A program made the position numbers and the translations under genes. A stretch of 64,000 nt of DNA from the NCBI GenBank assembly GCA_004026145.2, contig CP034996.1:9638289-9702288 (forward strand). The letters run 5' to 3'. Positions 1-12,809 of the stretch are shown here, one piece after another. How positions within the stretch are numbered: position 1 is the stretch's first letter; every line of letters begins with the position of its first letter. Below the pieces are notes generated by a model. The model did no database searches and was not told the origin of the DNA. It was given only the letters and a program-made list of their open reading frames with translations. This DNA comes from Takifugu bimaculatus. Taxonomy: Eukaryota > Chordata > Actinopteri > Tetraodontiformes > Tetraodontidae.

Positions 1-246
1 TTCCCTACGTACCAGGCTTTGAGAAAACGGATGGAGATACCGATGTTCATTGAGAATCCGAGGATCACTTGAATGTATGTTTACGTAGTGGAAAATCTCT
101 ACTCTCTGATTGGCTGGGCGCCCTTCAGCCGCCATCTTGTGTCTTTGGGAGCCACAAGCGACATCCGATAGTAACCCACACTAGTAGCCGCTAGATGACG
201 TTCCCGTGCGCTCGGCAGTTTCCCAAACTGACCGCAGCTGGAAGCT
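1..246 (+). promoter_or_regulatory. siah2: siah2 promoter / 5' UTR region
   Basis: This is the stretch just upstream of the siah2 start codon. An inverted CCAAT box (ATTGG, 109-113) is followed by CCGCCATCTTG (129-139), a good match to the YY1 motif that often sits near the start site of TATA-less housekeeping promoters. No TATA box was seen. The transcription start itself cannot be placed from sequence. Confidence 0.5.
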
Positions 247-3200
247 ATGAGCCGTCCATCCTCAGCGGGAGCCGGAGGTGGAGGACTCGGAACGGGGAAA
301 GCAAGTGGAGGAAAGCACGGAGGAGGAAGTGGCGCTGCCGCGGCAGTGGCCGCCGCGGCCGCTGCAGCCGCTAGCGTTGGCTCGGTGGCTGGGTCGGTGT
401 CAGCGGCGCCTTCCTCCGCCGTGTCCCTGACCACGGCTAGTCTGCCCGGCCAGACTCCCGAGCTCACGGCACTGTTCGAGTGCCCAGTATGCTTCGACTA
501 CGTCCTGCCACCAATTCTGCAGTGCCCGGCGGGTCACCTGATCTGCAACTCCTGCCACCAAAAGCTAAGCTGCTGTCGGACCTGCCGAGGCCCGCTCACA
601 CCGAGCATCCGGAACCTGGCCATGGAGAAAGTAGCCTCCACACTGCCGTTCCCTTGCAAGGTAAAACACCAGAAGTGTCCACCTATCCCTCGCAACTTAA
701 ACTAACCTCGCGGTGGAAACTTCACTTCCTGATCCTGAAACTGCTGAGGGGGAGGGGGGGGGGGGGGTGCGTGCCGGTGGTCGCTGGTGACGTCACTGGA
801 GCACCAAAACAAACCGTGCAGACAGCACCAGACTTCGCTGATCATGCCCATCCCAAAGAAAATCCAAATCCGTTTACCTACAAGGTCTTTTGAAAGGACC
901 AGTACTTGTGTCTGCTGTTCCGATTGTAGTAAGCACTGGGTCTGGATTTAACACCGTTGTTGTTGAGCTGAAGGACTGATTGATACGAAGCAACGCTCTC
1001 CTGTGCAGCCCCGGTTTGGTTTCCTGCTTGGTTCTGGCTGCAGGGCCAGCTGGGGCCCCATCCTGCTTCGTGCTGTGACCCCTGTGGTCTCAGGCAGAGG
1101 TTCTGTTGTGTTTTCAAGCTTTATTTTAGCATTTGAAAGAGAATTCCTTGAGGTACATTTGACTTCTCATTGTCTGCACATGTAACCAACATCTTCCATT
1201 TGCAGTCGCCTAAATTTGTCACCTGTATGACCTCTACACCGACCTTGCTCCTCCCACACCTGCTCAACTAAGGTGATTGTTGAATCAGGTGTACGTCTGT
1301 GTATCCATGCCAATATCACACCGAAACCTGCATGATTACAAACTCCAGCAAGTCAGGCAGTGTATTAACAAGAGAAAAACACCAAATACACCTCAACTCA
1401 TATTAGTTGTGCTGTAGGTACTTTTGGTGGTCTGATGCAAGTAGGGGGTTTTATTTTTGGTGCTGTTTTTTTTTTTTTTTTTTTTGGTGAAGATGATCTA
1501 AGGTGGCAGCAGATTAAACTTCTGCTGGTGTTCACTCCGGCTCTGCTTCTCTGTTAGCAGCATCGTGATATTTTTAGTTCTTTGGGAGGACATGGGAATG
1601 TGGCCGCCAGCTTTATTTATGATGTTGGATTAAAGAAATGTGAGAACACGCACACACACACACACATACGTGCGATTCTATTACAAGATTAGCAGGGTTA
1701 TTTGAAGAACAGAAAGATTTAAAAAAATTCTCAGCATCTGTCAACTAATTTTCTCACACACACGTGTATATGTAGGTAATGCATGTGTAAACTGCATGTG
1801 ACATGTGTTTGTTAGTAGGGTGTAAAAAGACACGAAGAGGAGGGGAATGGTTCTCTGCTGATTGATAGTCCCTTTTTATTCCCTCTCTTTCTGCTTTCTT
1901 ACTCCCCGCCCCCACCGTGCGCACGCGTGCGTGTGTGTGAGGTAGAGAGAGGGTTGCGGCGTCGGAGACTGGATGTATTTCTGGTGCTTGAAGAGACGGA
2001 CAGCGTGTGTGGGGTGGGATTGAGCGCTGTTTAGTCCAAACGACGGCCACACAGTCGAGCGAGTGTATCGATGTCTGGTGGCTCCTCGTTTCTGCTCTGA
2101 GTGTCTGTCCATTTTTACATTGACCACAGAAGAAAACTGTTGTTTTTCTCCTGCTGCAGTGGGGGAGAGAGTGAGGGAGCACGGGCAACTGAGGTTCAGC
2201 TGCATTTCTGCTGCGTCTGTGGCTGGTATGTGTGTGTGTGTGAGAGAGCGAGAGAATGAGAGACTGGTTGATTGATTATTAGCTCTTCTAACAAACCAGT
2301 AAGATGTTATTGGTAAGTTCAGGTTGACTCATTGAATTGAGGGATATTTCAACTCCACTATATTACTCTTAGTTATTAGTAAAGTACTATTTGTTTCATA
2401 GATGTTAATAGTTGATTGACATCCCATTGTGTTTGTAATCATTTCTTTGTAAAGATCATTTCCTGCAGACTCGAAGGTAGTGCCACACTGTCCTCACTTC
2501 ACGGCACTTAGTCTCTCTTTGAGTTTGCTGGCCTTCCGTGTGACTTTGAGGTTTAGTTTCAGACATCTGACTTTCACGTGTTTCTCTAGAAACCTGAGGC
2601 TCTTCAGTCAGCAGCCAGTTGTTTTAATCTGTCATTTGATCTGCCTGACGCTCCTCCATCTGTCTAAAAAGCTTTTGACTGGTCTCTGGCTATCTGGAGG
2701 CCAGAGCTGGGAGGAGAAGTGTTAACCTTTAACTACCAAAAGTGGATCCCTGAAGAGTTTATATAACTCAGTAGTTTGATTCTTTTTATAAAGGGTGTGA
2801 AACATTTAGGTAGCTTAGCTTTCTCTTGTGTTTTGATAGCTCTTAGGTGTCGCTTGGACTAATTAAAGTGTGTGTGTGCGTGTGCGTGTGTGTGCCCGCG
2901 CGTGTGCATGCTGAGACAGCAGTGTGTGTGCGATGCTGTGTCCAGCCTCCTGTCTGCCTCTGCTCCGGGAGCTGGCTCAGTGGCGTTGCCTGCTGGGCTG
3001 GCATCGCCAACACAGCGTCGGTTCTTCTAGCACTCCTGGGCTAAGCCCTAACACTGAACAGCTGCAGCAGGGGTCAGAGGTGAAAGGCAAGGCCAGCCGA
3101 CCCGTTGGTCACACCAAACCGCTGTCGGGCAGCCAGGTGAGTCCTGGACTGAACGGAGCTTCGACCAAAGAACAACTTTTTTTTGTCAATGACTGAAAAC

Positions 3201-5900
3201 ATTATTATGGTAACAATGTGAAGAAGTGATTTGGGGTTGCAGTTTCGTCCTTCAGAGGAGGATTTGTTGGTTTATCTGTCTAAATGCATGTAGACTTTAA
3301 TTTAATTTTGAAGCGCGGCTGGCAGTATGACCAAGCGACATGCACAACCAGCAAAACATTTTCTCATTCAAACTGCCAACATGTTGTCAAAGAAAGAATA
3401 TGGGCTATTGGCGCCCCCTGGTGGGGGCGTGGTATAATATCAGTTCTGTGAATATGAGAGCGTTCATGGTTTTATTATTTAGTTTTCCTGTTTTAATAGT
3501 TGTATGATGAAATTTGACCCCTAAAGTCAATCTAAAGCTGAAAGGGTGCAAAGAGTGTGAAGCGGAAATTAATCTGGCATGCGTGTGGCTGTTCCTGGAG
3601 TACCTGAGAAAACACTTGGAGACACAGAAAGGTCTCAATCCTGGATTAAGTCCAAGAATCTGTGCATCACGAGGAACATAAATAAGCCCTGATGGCACTG
3701 TCTTCAGTGTTTTGGCCACTTTTCAGCAATGATGGAGGTCAGTCAGCCGCCTTTCAGGCTTTAATGGATTTGATTCAATCTTGAGCAAACTGAGCAGTCG
3801 GCAGATTTCCTGCCAGTAATAAAACACTCAGCTGAAGTGTCGCTCGGCTTGCACACGCGTGCACACAGACCTCTCAGCGTGATTGGTATCGATCGAGCTG
3901 TTGCAGGCTGAGGCTCTGCAGTGTTTCATTCACTGTGCTGCTATTCAGTTCAGGTGTATCCAGCTCTTAGACACTGTTCGGATGTCTTCTCTTTTCTCCT
4001 CACTGCCCTTTATTAAAGGTGATGGCATCGGTGAGCTCAGACTTTACTGTTTGAATAATTGATTGACAGCTGGAGCTGCTTTACTCTTCATTTGCATCAC
4101 CGATTCTCTTTCAGTTTTTCTCCATTTATTTGCCATTGTGTACATCATTGTTCTTTTCCTGCTCTCACCAAAAACCCAGACAAGGAGCTGCGGTTTGTTC
4201 TGAAGGTAAAACGGCTCCAGTCTAATTGGTTTGCAGCCTGCAGTTCTGACCTGCAGGTGATGAATATTTAATGAGATCAACACCGATGCCCCGGCGGCAG
4301 CAGCATCTGCCTGCCTTCACCGACACATGGTTGTGCCAGGTGTGCTGGTTGTCAGTCCTGCCTGAGCAGGTGGGATTCTCGGTGGTCCAGTCTGGAATTC
4401 TGTCCCACTGACAGAATCTGGGTCAGCACCTTCTTTGAATAAAAAAAATAAAAAATAAAAATAAAACCAACCTAGATCAACAGGTCACCATCCATTATTC
4501 TTCAGTAGATAAGTAATTTGTACTGTCAGTTGTTGCCATGGTGACATCATTAACTAAGCTTGTGCTTAAAGGTTTGAAATTTCAGGCCGTCTACACTGAC
4601 GCACCACAAAAAAAAACCTTTTTATGCTTGTTTTGATGTTTTGGCTCTTCTTGCCACCCTGCGGAAATGAAGAGACCTGATCAACATCATCTCCGCTCAT
4701 ATTTATGGATGATTTGGCTCTGCAGAGAATTGCGCCTTCATGTTCAAACGGCATCAGTAACACCGCCGCCTGCCTCTGTTCTCGTTGTCTCAGTGATTTC
4801 ATAGCTCATTTGCCGTATTCATCACCCCCCCCCCCCAACACCAAAATGGCTGCAGGCTATCTGTGGATGCTGCGCTGAAGATGAAAGAGGGATGAGAGGG
4901 AGGAGGGGGAAAATCCCATCACTCTGACCTTCAGCGTGCTCATCTGAGGAGAAACCTGCAGCCGGGGCATTATAATCTGATCAGAATGGAAACACTGGTG
5001 TGTTATTTATACCACAGCTTCAGCAGGTTGTTAACGCTCCACTCACCGCCAGACCAGAATAGTAACACGCACCTAGTTATATTTATTGCTGAATGTTTTA
5101 CTTGTTGATGTGACATAATGCAAAATGATAAGAAGAACCTAAATTTTATGGGGTTTAATTCAGATTTATTTTGCATAAACCTCAGATTGGATTGATAGTC
5201 CTGACTGTCCTCCCTGCAGTACTCCTCAGCCGGCTGTCTGCTGAACCTTCATCACAGCGAGAAGCCCGACCATGAGGAGGTCTGTGAGTTCAGGCCGTAC
5301 ACATGCCCATGTCCCGGTGCCACCTGCAAATGGCATGGCTCGCTGGAGGCCGTCATGCCACACCTGATGCATGCACACAAGTCCATCACTACACTGCAGG
5401 TCGGCACCAGAATTTCTCACATGGATGATCTGCAGTGCTGGAGTTGGCATGTTCTGCTGTCTCCGTATGGACTTGATTATATCACCTTTTCTGCTTTTGT
5501 CTCCTCTGCGCTCCGCCTCTCTTCACAGGGGGAGGACATCGTCTTCCTGGCGACGGACATCAGCCTGCCGGGTGCCGTGGACTGGGTTATGATGCAGTCC
5601 TGTTTCAACCACCACTTCATGCTGGTTTTAGAGAAGCAAGAAAAGTACGAGGGCCACCAGCAGTTCTTTGCTGTCGTGCTGCTCATCGGAACTCGCAAGC
5701 AGGCCGAGAACTTCGCCTACCGGCTAGAGCTCAACGGCAACCGGCGGCGACTCACTTGGGAGGCCACACCACGCTCCATCCATGACGGTGTGGCGGCCGC
5801 CATCATGAACAGTGACTGTCTGGTGTTTGACACCTCCATTGCACATCTGTTCGCAGACAACGGTAATTTGGGGATTAATGTGACCATCTCCATGTGCTGA
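247..5900 (+). CDS. siah2: SIAH2-type E3 ubiquitin-protein ligase
   Basis: RING-type E3 ligase of the Seven-in-absentia family, which ubiquitinates targets such as prolyl hydroxylases in hypoxia signalling (family knowledge). Coding exons are 247-660, 5220-5399 and 5529-5900, all phase 0, giving 321 residues; human SIAH2 has 324. Residues 1-75 are a Gly/Ala/Ser-rich tail. The RING starts at Cys79 with CPVCFDYVLPPILQCPAGHL. The two SIAH zinc fingers follow (CLLNLHHSEKPDHEEVCEF, then CPCPGATCKWHGSLEAVMPH). The substrate-binding domain fills the last exon and ends NLGINVTISMC. The start was chosen because MSRPSS matches the family N-terminus. The 129-bp second intron is a multiple of three, has no stop, and has a weak GTCGGC donor. 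Mammalian SIAH2 is thought to lack an intron there. Confidence 0.93.
661..5219 (+). other. siah2: siah2 intron 1 (no gene seen)
   Basis: A 4.6-kb intron with donor AAG|GTAAAA and acceptor CCTGCAG|T. It holds a 14-G run (754-767), a poly-T run near 1468-1484, and CA/TG microsatellites near 1651-1666 and 2870-2895. A CTCF-like motif lies near 3410. Short open frames here have no recognisable protein similarity. Confidence 0.7.
3410..3425 (-). promoter_or_regulatory. CTCF-like motif
   Basis: Read on the minus strand the site is CCCACCAGGGGGCGCC, which fits the vertebrate CTCF core (CCASYAGRKGGC) at every position. It lies in siah2 intron 1. Binding is inferred from the motif alone. Confidence 0.45.
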
Positions 5901-7690
5901 GGATCAATAAGGACCCAGAAAACTGACACCATGGAGGAGATACAGCACAAACCAATTTAAACATTTGAGAATTCTCGAGCTTACCTGATGTGTGTTCTCA
6001 GAATTATGGGATTTGGCCTTGATGGAATCACCGATAACTTCACAATGTTGCACGCTGCAGCTATTCATAACTCAAAAGCCGTCGAGACAACCACAGCAAC
6101 CAGGGAGGCTTGGTCTGATCTTGAACTTGACTGCTTCGGTGTTCAGACCTCTGCTGGTGCTCAGTCCAATTTAGATGGCTGCCGAGGCCCTGATGACACT
6201 GATGCTGCCTGGCTAACATTAGCTTTGTGCTCATCTGGACAATGTTCCTGCAGACCTGCTAACACCACTGAAGGTTTGTGAGATTTTTCAATGTTACTTT
6301 TGCTTGATTCGACCTGCAGTTGTGCTGGAGCTGAACCTGATCTTCAGGGAGCGAAACTCTCATCACATCAGCCATAACCTCCAGGTTCAGTCAGGATCTG
6401 CAGAAAATCTGGGCAGAACAAACCTCTCAGGAAAGCTGTGAACCAATAACTAACTTCCTACGCTGGCGGGGTGAAACCTTTTAAGTCAAGCAGAAGGTTG
6501 CTGGTTGCAATAGAAGCAGCAAACTTTTCTGTGGGCTGATCTCATGCAGGTTGGAGGTCGATGACAGAGGCTAGTTCATCCACAATCCTGTAATCTCAGC
6601 AGCAATGTGGAGGAATCCTCCATTCGCTATTTCTGCAGCGCATCTAGCTGCCAACGCCTTATTTTTTTACCGCCGAGTCCTCCCGTTGGGATCCGTGTTG
6701 CCGACTCACTTCAGACCTGCAGGGAAACACATGAACCGACACTCGGGAGTTTGAAATACTGACAGCTTGTTTGAATTAGGACATTATCGTGTTTTATTCT
6801 GCCGCTAGTGTGTGGCATTGTGGGTAAAATGAGTAAACTTGTCACATTCCTTGTCTTGAAACTTTTGTAGCGACTCAGCCAGATACCTCTGACCACAGTC
6901 TGTAACTGTCTCATAGACCTCAGTAGTGCCTCCTCCACGGTGGATAAAGACTCACCCAGTCGGGACGGGTTTGTGCCATTCGTGAAAGAGGAATGGAAAA
7001 TATGTTTTTCATGCAGTTTCGTTTTTGTGGCAAATTCCAAGAATCTGTCTTTTTTTAAATATCTTGATGTAAGAACCATTTTCCTTCAGAATTTTGAGGA
7101 AACAAAGATCTTATTATTCAGGGTACAGACTCAAACTTCTGAAGGGAAAAAAAACAATCTTATGAGGCTCTAATCTCCCTCCATAAAATATATTGGCCTT
7201 TATACAAGAAACAAATACCAGTAGTATATTTCTTTTACAAAATATACATTATAAAATAGTAATTCATAAAATATTGTTTTTTTCTGTTATTGTTCAGAAA
7301 AAACAGCCAATGACGTAAGGCTGGATGTGTTATTTGCAATAGAAAACAGATGTCAACTAACATTTTAAATAAAATGGTTCATTCATATATATTAACGTTA
7401 GATTGGGGTGTTGAAATTAGAAAAATAAAATAACCAAGCAGAATACTTGCAGATGAAATGCTGCACTCTGATTATCACTTCCACTTTGCAACCCACTATT
7501 TCTGAATTATTGAAAATACTGTAAATGAAGAATATTTTCTGAAACTGAGCATTTACTCTGTGTGTCTTGTTTGCATTTGTTCTGTAAAGACATTTTTCAA
7601 AATATTTTCTAAGATGGTTCTGCTGTTTGTTCTGATTCTTCTGTAGTTTGAGGAAATCTCACATCTGTATAAATACAAAAATAATAAAAG
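5901..7690 (+). other. siah2: probable siah2 3' UTR
   Basis: Non-coding sequence after the siah2 stop, with candidate AATAAA signals at 7368-7373 and 7683-7688 and another near 8336. The true cleavage site is unknown. The short open frames inside have no recognisable similarity. Confidence 0.4.
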
Positions 7691-9050
7691 TAACATCACA
7701 AAGAAACTATTTTCCCAAAAGCTCTAAATGATGAGTAGAGCTAAAGAGATGACTCCAATTTTGGTTTAACACAGTAGCAAAGAAACATGATCCAGATGTT
7801 TAGGGCATATTACCGGTATATAGGTTAGGAATTTCTTCTAAATCTAAATCTTCTGAATGTAACTTTTAAGTTGGTTTTAAAATACAAATTTTAATCTGTT
7901 CTCTACCCGCCCAGTTGACATGGTTTTGGAGGGATTTTTTTTGGAAGTTGCCTTTATTAAATCTAGTTTCTAAAACATATTGAAAAATTATTCCAATATA
8001 AGTTATCAGCCAAACGGGTCTCTCACTCAGGTAACCCCAGGGAATATTTCCATTTGCAGTAATGACATTCAAGATTGTCCAACATTTTTATCCTTGACAT
8101 ACAATATGGCTCCATTTTGAAGCTAATGTTAGCTTCATATGCTAGCTAAGAGGAAGTCAGGCATCGCTACATAGCTTTCAGGTGTAAAATTCACATTTTA
8201 ACAGTTACGTCATAACAGAACTACAGAATTAACATTTACACCTGCTTTTATCCTCAAGTTAAAGGACGACTGAAAAAGATGTTTAAATTCAGCACATTTG
8301 TATTTCTTGTTCTGCTCCCGGTCTGTCATTGCTAAAATAAAATTTCTTCTGATTTTTTTCTTGCCATAAGATGTCTCTGTCAAATTTATCTGTCTTAAAA
8401 TAAATGCAGATTCTAAGAAGGTATTGTCTGATTGTAGCTGGTTATTTTGGCATCCGTACCCGCATGGTAAAGGGATGCTTTTAGATAATCAGATTAGTCA
8501 TTAGACAAATGCACACCCTTTGGTATTTTCATAAATTAAATAAAAATGTAGCCACCAACATTTCTGAAATGGCTATTGATTGAAAACTTTTTAAAGTTGT
8601 ATACTTTGCCCATTTTCACATTTCTAGTTACACTGTTGGCCACTAGGTGGACAGGTACCATGGACATAACATTTTTGTACAAAGACAATTAATACTACAG
8701 TGACACACCGCGTTTCATGGACTTGAGTGCAAATATATAAGAGGCAGCAGCTCTAGAAATGGAGCCGACTATCTGATGGTGCCTAAACCTGAACCAGATT
8801 AAATCTCAGAGGACCAAAGAGGACCATTTTAAATAAGTCCGTTAAAGTCAAAAACCATTACAGAATAAAACATTGCATTTATTTTATCTAACAGTATAGA
8901 AAATTATATATGACTACTGATCGCTGAATAATTTCATTCAGAAAACAGGCTTGTGAAAACTAAAGAAACCAATGCAAGAAAGTTTTAATAGATATTTGCA
9001 TCCAACTAATCTGTGTATGCTCTATAGGTGCAGTTCTATTTTCGTCTTTC
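7691..9050. other. intergenic, between convergent siah2 and rbmx2
   Basis: AT-rich DNA with no gene seen. The minus-strand AATAAA at 8878-8883, about 170 bases past the rbmx2 stop, is a likely rbmx2 polyadenylation signal. Confidence 0.5.
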
Positions 9051-11150
9051 CTACTTTTCTCTGTACCTGTCTGTTTCTCTTCCTCTGTCTCCCTCTCGCC
9101 TCTTGTCTTTGTCTCTGTTCCTCTCTCTGTCTCCCTCTCGACTCCTGTCAATGTCTCTCTCTCTCTCTCCCTCTCGTCTCCTGTCGATTTCTCCGTCCCC
9201 TTCTCGTCTCATATCTCCCTCTCTTCTGTTGATGTTTCTGTCCCTCTCTCTCTCTCTGTCTGCCTCTCTTCTCCTGTCAATGTCTCTGTCTGTCTGCCTT
9301 CTCTGCTCTGTCTCCTTCCCCTGGTTCTTCCTCCTGTCTTCTCGCTCATCCTGTAATCTTTCATTTGCTTTTGCTCTCTGTCCATTGGACTGTCCCCCTG
9401 ACGACAGCGCCGCCTTGTGATGGTATTTATCATATGCAGCGTCCTCTTTCTCCTCTTTAACTCTGACAGCAGGAGCACAATTAGCAGGCGAAGAGGAGCG
9501 TGCTGACCGGCCTTCTCTAGTTGTCTCCTTCTTGGCCCGCTTCTTTTCCTTCTTCTCTTTCTTCTTTTTCTTCTTTTCTTTTTTGTCTAAGGTTGAAAGA
9601 GTTTTGCTTATTTTTCTAGCTCAGTGGGTTTGGATTTTTGAGAGCAGCAGCCACTTTGCAAGCATGATTGTGTGATGTCAACACAAATCTCATACAGAAC
9701 ATCTGAAAGGTTGATTTGCCACGATGTTTTTGTCAAAAATCCTCACATAAAACACTGTAATGAAACAACCAAGAACTGATAAGGACTGACAGACTGTACT
9801 ACTAAGCCCAAAAGGGTCTCAACAGGAGTTATTTTGGATCTATTTACAATAAAGGACAGATGAATTATGACATCATCGACCTTGGACATAAAAGAGACCT
9901 CACCTTTTTTAAGCTTTTTTGCAGGAACGGGATTCTGCTCATTTTCCTCAGAGGAGGAGGAGGAGGGTGCTGGGGCACTGGGAGCGCAGCCCTCCTCCCT
10001 CAGTATCTTGGTCACATCATCAATATCCTCTGAGTCTTTGGGAGGGCGGTAGTCTTTGACGTGGTCCACGCGAATAGTCCGACCCTTAATCTGATTAACA
10101 CAATGTGTCAGTTTAACTGTTTTTGAGACAATGATTTCAAATGCATTTCTGTCAATAGGTTAAATGTGCACTTAAAAAAAGAAAGTAGTAACAATGTGTG
10201 ACTCACTGATCACCACTTAAGCCTTTGATTTCTATTAGTAATCTAGAAATTATATATTACATGTTGATTTGAGAAACTGAACTACCTTGATGCCATTAAA
10301 ATTGTCCACAGCCAAGATGGTGCTTCTCTGGTCTTCATAGCAAAGAAAACAGAAGCCTTTGGACTTTCCTGTCTTCTTGTCCCGCACTAGGTTGATATTT
10401 ACAATCTCACCATACCTGAAACATAAAGTAGACCAGTGAGTTGTCACTAATTGGCCTCGGGTTTGTAGCAACTATGAACCGTCCAGTTAACATACTGGGA
10501 GAAGACGCAGATGATGTCGCCTTCAGATAGCTCGTAAGGAAATCCTCCTGCAGTAAACAGCAAAACAACCATCAGTGTTGTGATGAGTTACAGTGGATGA
10601 AGGACAGCACCTCTGATTTGAGAATACATTGTGAATTTACCAATGAATACCCAGGCGCTGTCCTTGTACTCGGAGTGCCAGGAAACAGTCTCTTTCACCC
10701 CCAGATCAGCTTCGCGCTCATTCAGTTGGTTGATCAACTTCACTTTTGTGAGTGGACTGTTAACAAGAGCAGAAAAGGTACATAAGGACGTTTAGGGACA
10801 AACAACCAGTAAACTATCCCAGTAAAGTTCGCCGAATATTTCTGAGCATTCCATTAAGAAATATGATCATCATCAAGTATTTAATTCAAACCAAGCTTTG
10901 AAATATCTTAAGAGACCTAGCACATATTGAGCAAGGTGGATTCACATGTGAGCTTAAGAGTTCAAACGAGAAAACAAAGAAAACACTCGTCCTTCACAGA
11001 ATCAGACATAGGCGTAATGAAACGAATCAATAAAGCACTGGTATATTTAGTCACTAAAATGTCGTTTAAAAGCTAACATTTTCCAACTACGACTAAGACT
11101 AACTAATACGGTTAAATATGGTTTGATATCACGATGTTTACTTACTTCAT
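9051..11150 (-). CDS. rbmx2: RNA-binding motif protein, X-linked 2 (RBMX2)
   Basis: RBMX2 is the orthologue of yeast Ist3/Snu17 of the RES complex, associated with activated spliceosomes in the nucleus (family knowledge). Six coding exons on the minus strand: 11146-11150 (ATGAA only), 10641-10756, 10496-10547, 10286-10415, 9904-10090 and 9051-9586, total 341 residues with stop TAG; human has 322. The N-terminus MNPLTKVKLINQLNEREADL is near-identical to the family. One RRM spans about residues 36-114, with RNP2 WVFIGG and RNP1 KSKGFCFL. The conserved IKGRTIRVDHVKDYR follows. The last exon is a Lys/Glu stretch and then an Arg/Glu/Asp-rich tail built of near-repeats. It lies head-to-head with ap4m1. 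Confidence 0.92.
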
Positions 11151-11837
11151 TGTGGACTACACGGAAGTAGTTTCGATGCTCTGATGAGGCAGAAATGTAG
11201 TTTCCGTGCGTGTATCTACCTCTAGTGCCCCCTGGTGAGAGGCGTCGTTTACTGCAGGATATGGCGTGTGCGACTAAATGCCTAAAATGTGCCATTCATT
11301 CGACAGACCAATTTTATATTTTTAAAACACAAATTTAAGTTTGAGTGAAGCATAGTTTTTTAGATATAATTATGCTTTACATCGCGATTGGAACTGCGTG
11401 TAATCTACCATCCAGTTCAGTAGGTGTCGCTGTAAAGGGAACATCGACTCACCCGGTTTGTAAATAATACAGGATCATAAATGCATTTTGGTTTCTTTTC
11501 AATGTATAGAAATCCTAAAACACGGCCACGTTATTTTTACCATGTTAAAACTACGCCGGTTATAGTTAAATTGGATGTAGTCTCCGGCGTTGATTCAGGA
11601 CAGCGCAGTGTTGTAATGAAAATGCTGTACTGTCAGTGCAGTTAGTCAGCAGCTAGCGTGAGCAACTAGTTATATGATAGTTTTTAAGCCCTAGTCTCAC
11701 CGGAGTCTTCGATAAGGTAAATCAGCACGTAAACATTATCAAATCTAAGCAGCAAATATTTTCATTGTCGTAATTGTAAACATGTGGAGCATACGACAAT
11801 TATAATGAGCATGTAATAATTAATGCCTGTCTGCAGG
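11151..11837. promoter_or_regulatory. rbmx2/ap4m1 divergent promoter interval
   Basis: A 687-bp interval separates the two divergent start codons, so both genes are probably driven from here. ap4m1 has a likely 5' UTR exon in it, because an acceptor-like CTGCAG directly precedes its ATG. No TATA box was recognised. A CTCF-like motif lies at 11223-11239. Confidence 0.5.
11223..11239 (-). promoter_or_regulatory. CTCF-like motif in divergent promoter
   Basis: On the minus strand the core reads CACCAGGGGGCACTA, fitting the CTCF consensus core. It sits within 100 bp of the rbmx2 start codon. Motif evidence only. Confidence 0.45.
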
Positions 11838-12762
11838 ATGATCTCTCAGATCTTCATCTTGTCCTCAAAGGGAGACCACCTTATTTACAAAGACTGTATC
11901 CTTGGTTCTCTCATTATTGTAGGTTTGTGGATATGGCCCACTGTTGCACTGAATCATATACAGTGTTGTAAAAATAAAGGTAATTTCTGCGCTTGCTAGA
12001 TTCCTTAAACTTTCTGGTTAGTAACTGACCGTTAATGGAACCTTTAAATATTCACTCGCATATGTTGAACAGGATTTGATTCCACTTTGACTTTGTCACT
12101 TACAATGAGCTTTCGTTAAGCATTTTACAGCCAGAGGATGCATTCTGCAAACAGACCACTAGATGCCACTAGATGTCTACAATTGGAAGCAAAGACAATA
12201 CATCATTTGTTCTTAACCCTGGGGTCAGTTCGAGGAGATGTGGGAAGTGATGTCCAAAACATTTTTTATGAAAAGGTCACAGCACTGACAGGAGACCAGC
12301 CTCCGATCATCATGGTAATGCCATCCTTTACTCATTTAACTGTGCATGTGAGGGCACACAGTTTGTACATTCCCAACTATAATCAGCTGATTTTTGTTTC
12401 TTCCCCCCTCCACCAGAGTCACAAAGGCATCTATTTTATCCACATCAGACAGGGAGGACTTTACTGGGTTGCTACGACTACCACTCCTGACTCCTCCCCC
12501 TTCGCTGTCATTGAGTTTCTCAACAGGTATGTTTCAGTTTTTTACAATCTAATTTTGCAGTAACAATAACTACAACTGACAGCGCAGCGCAGCTTGTCCA
12601 TGGGCAGAATCTTCTGATCACATTTCTCTGCCAACATGACAATCATCCTTTTTTAATTTGGTTTTTTACTTCTTGTTTGTTGAGGGTATTGACTTTACCT
12701 CACATGACTCCTCTATGATCTCATAATTTTACGCCCTAAGGTGGAAAAGTGCACAAATTCAA

Positions 12763-12809
<47 letters not shown>

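Noticed and set aside
9028..9420. 130-codon plus-strand frame rich in Leu/Ser
   Set aside because: Antisense of the repetitive rbmx2 last exon. Simple-repeat DNA stays open by chance.
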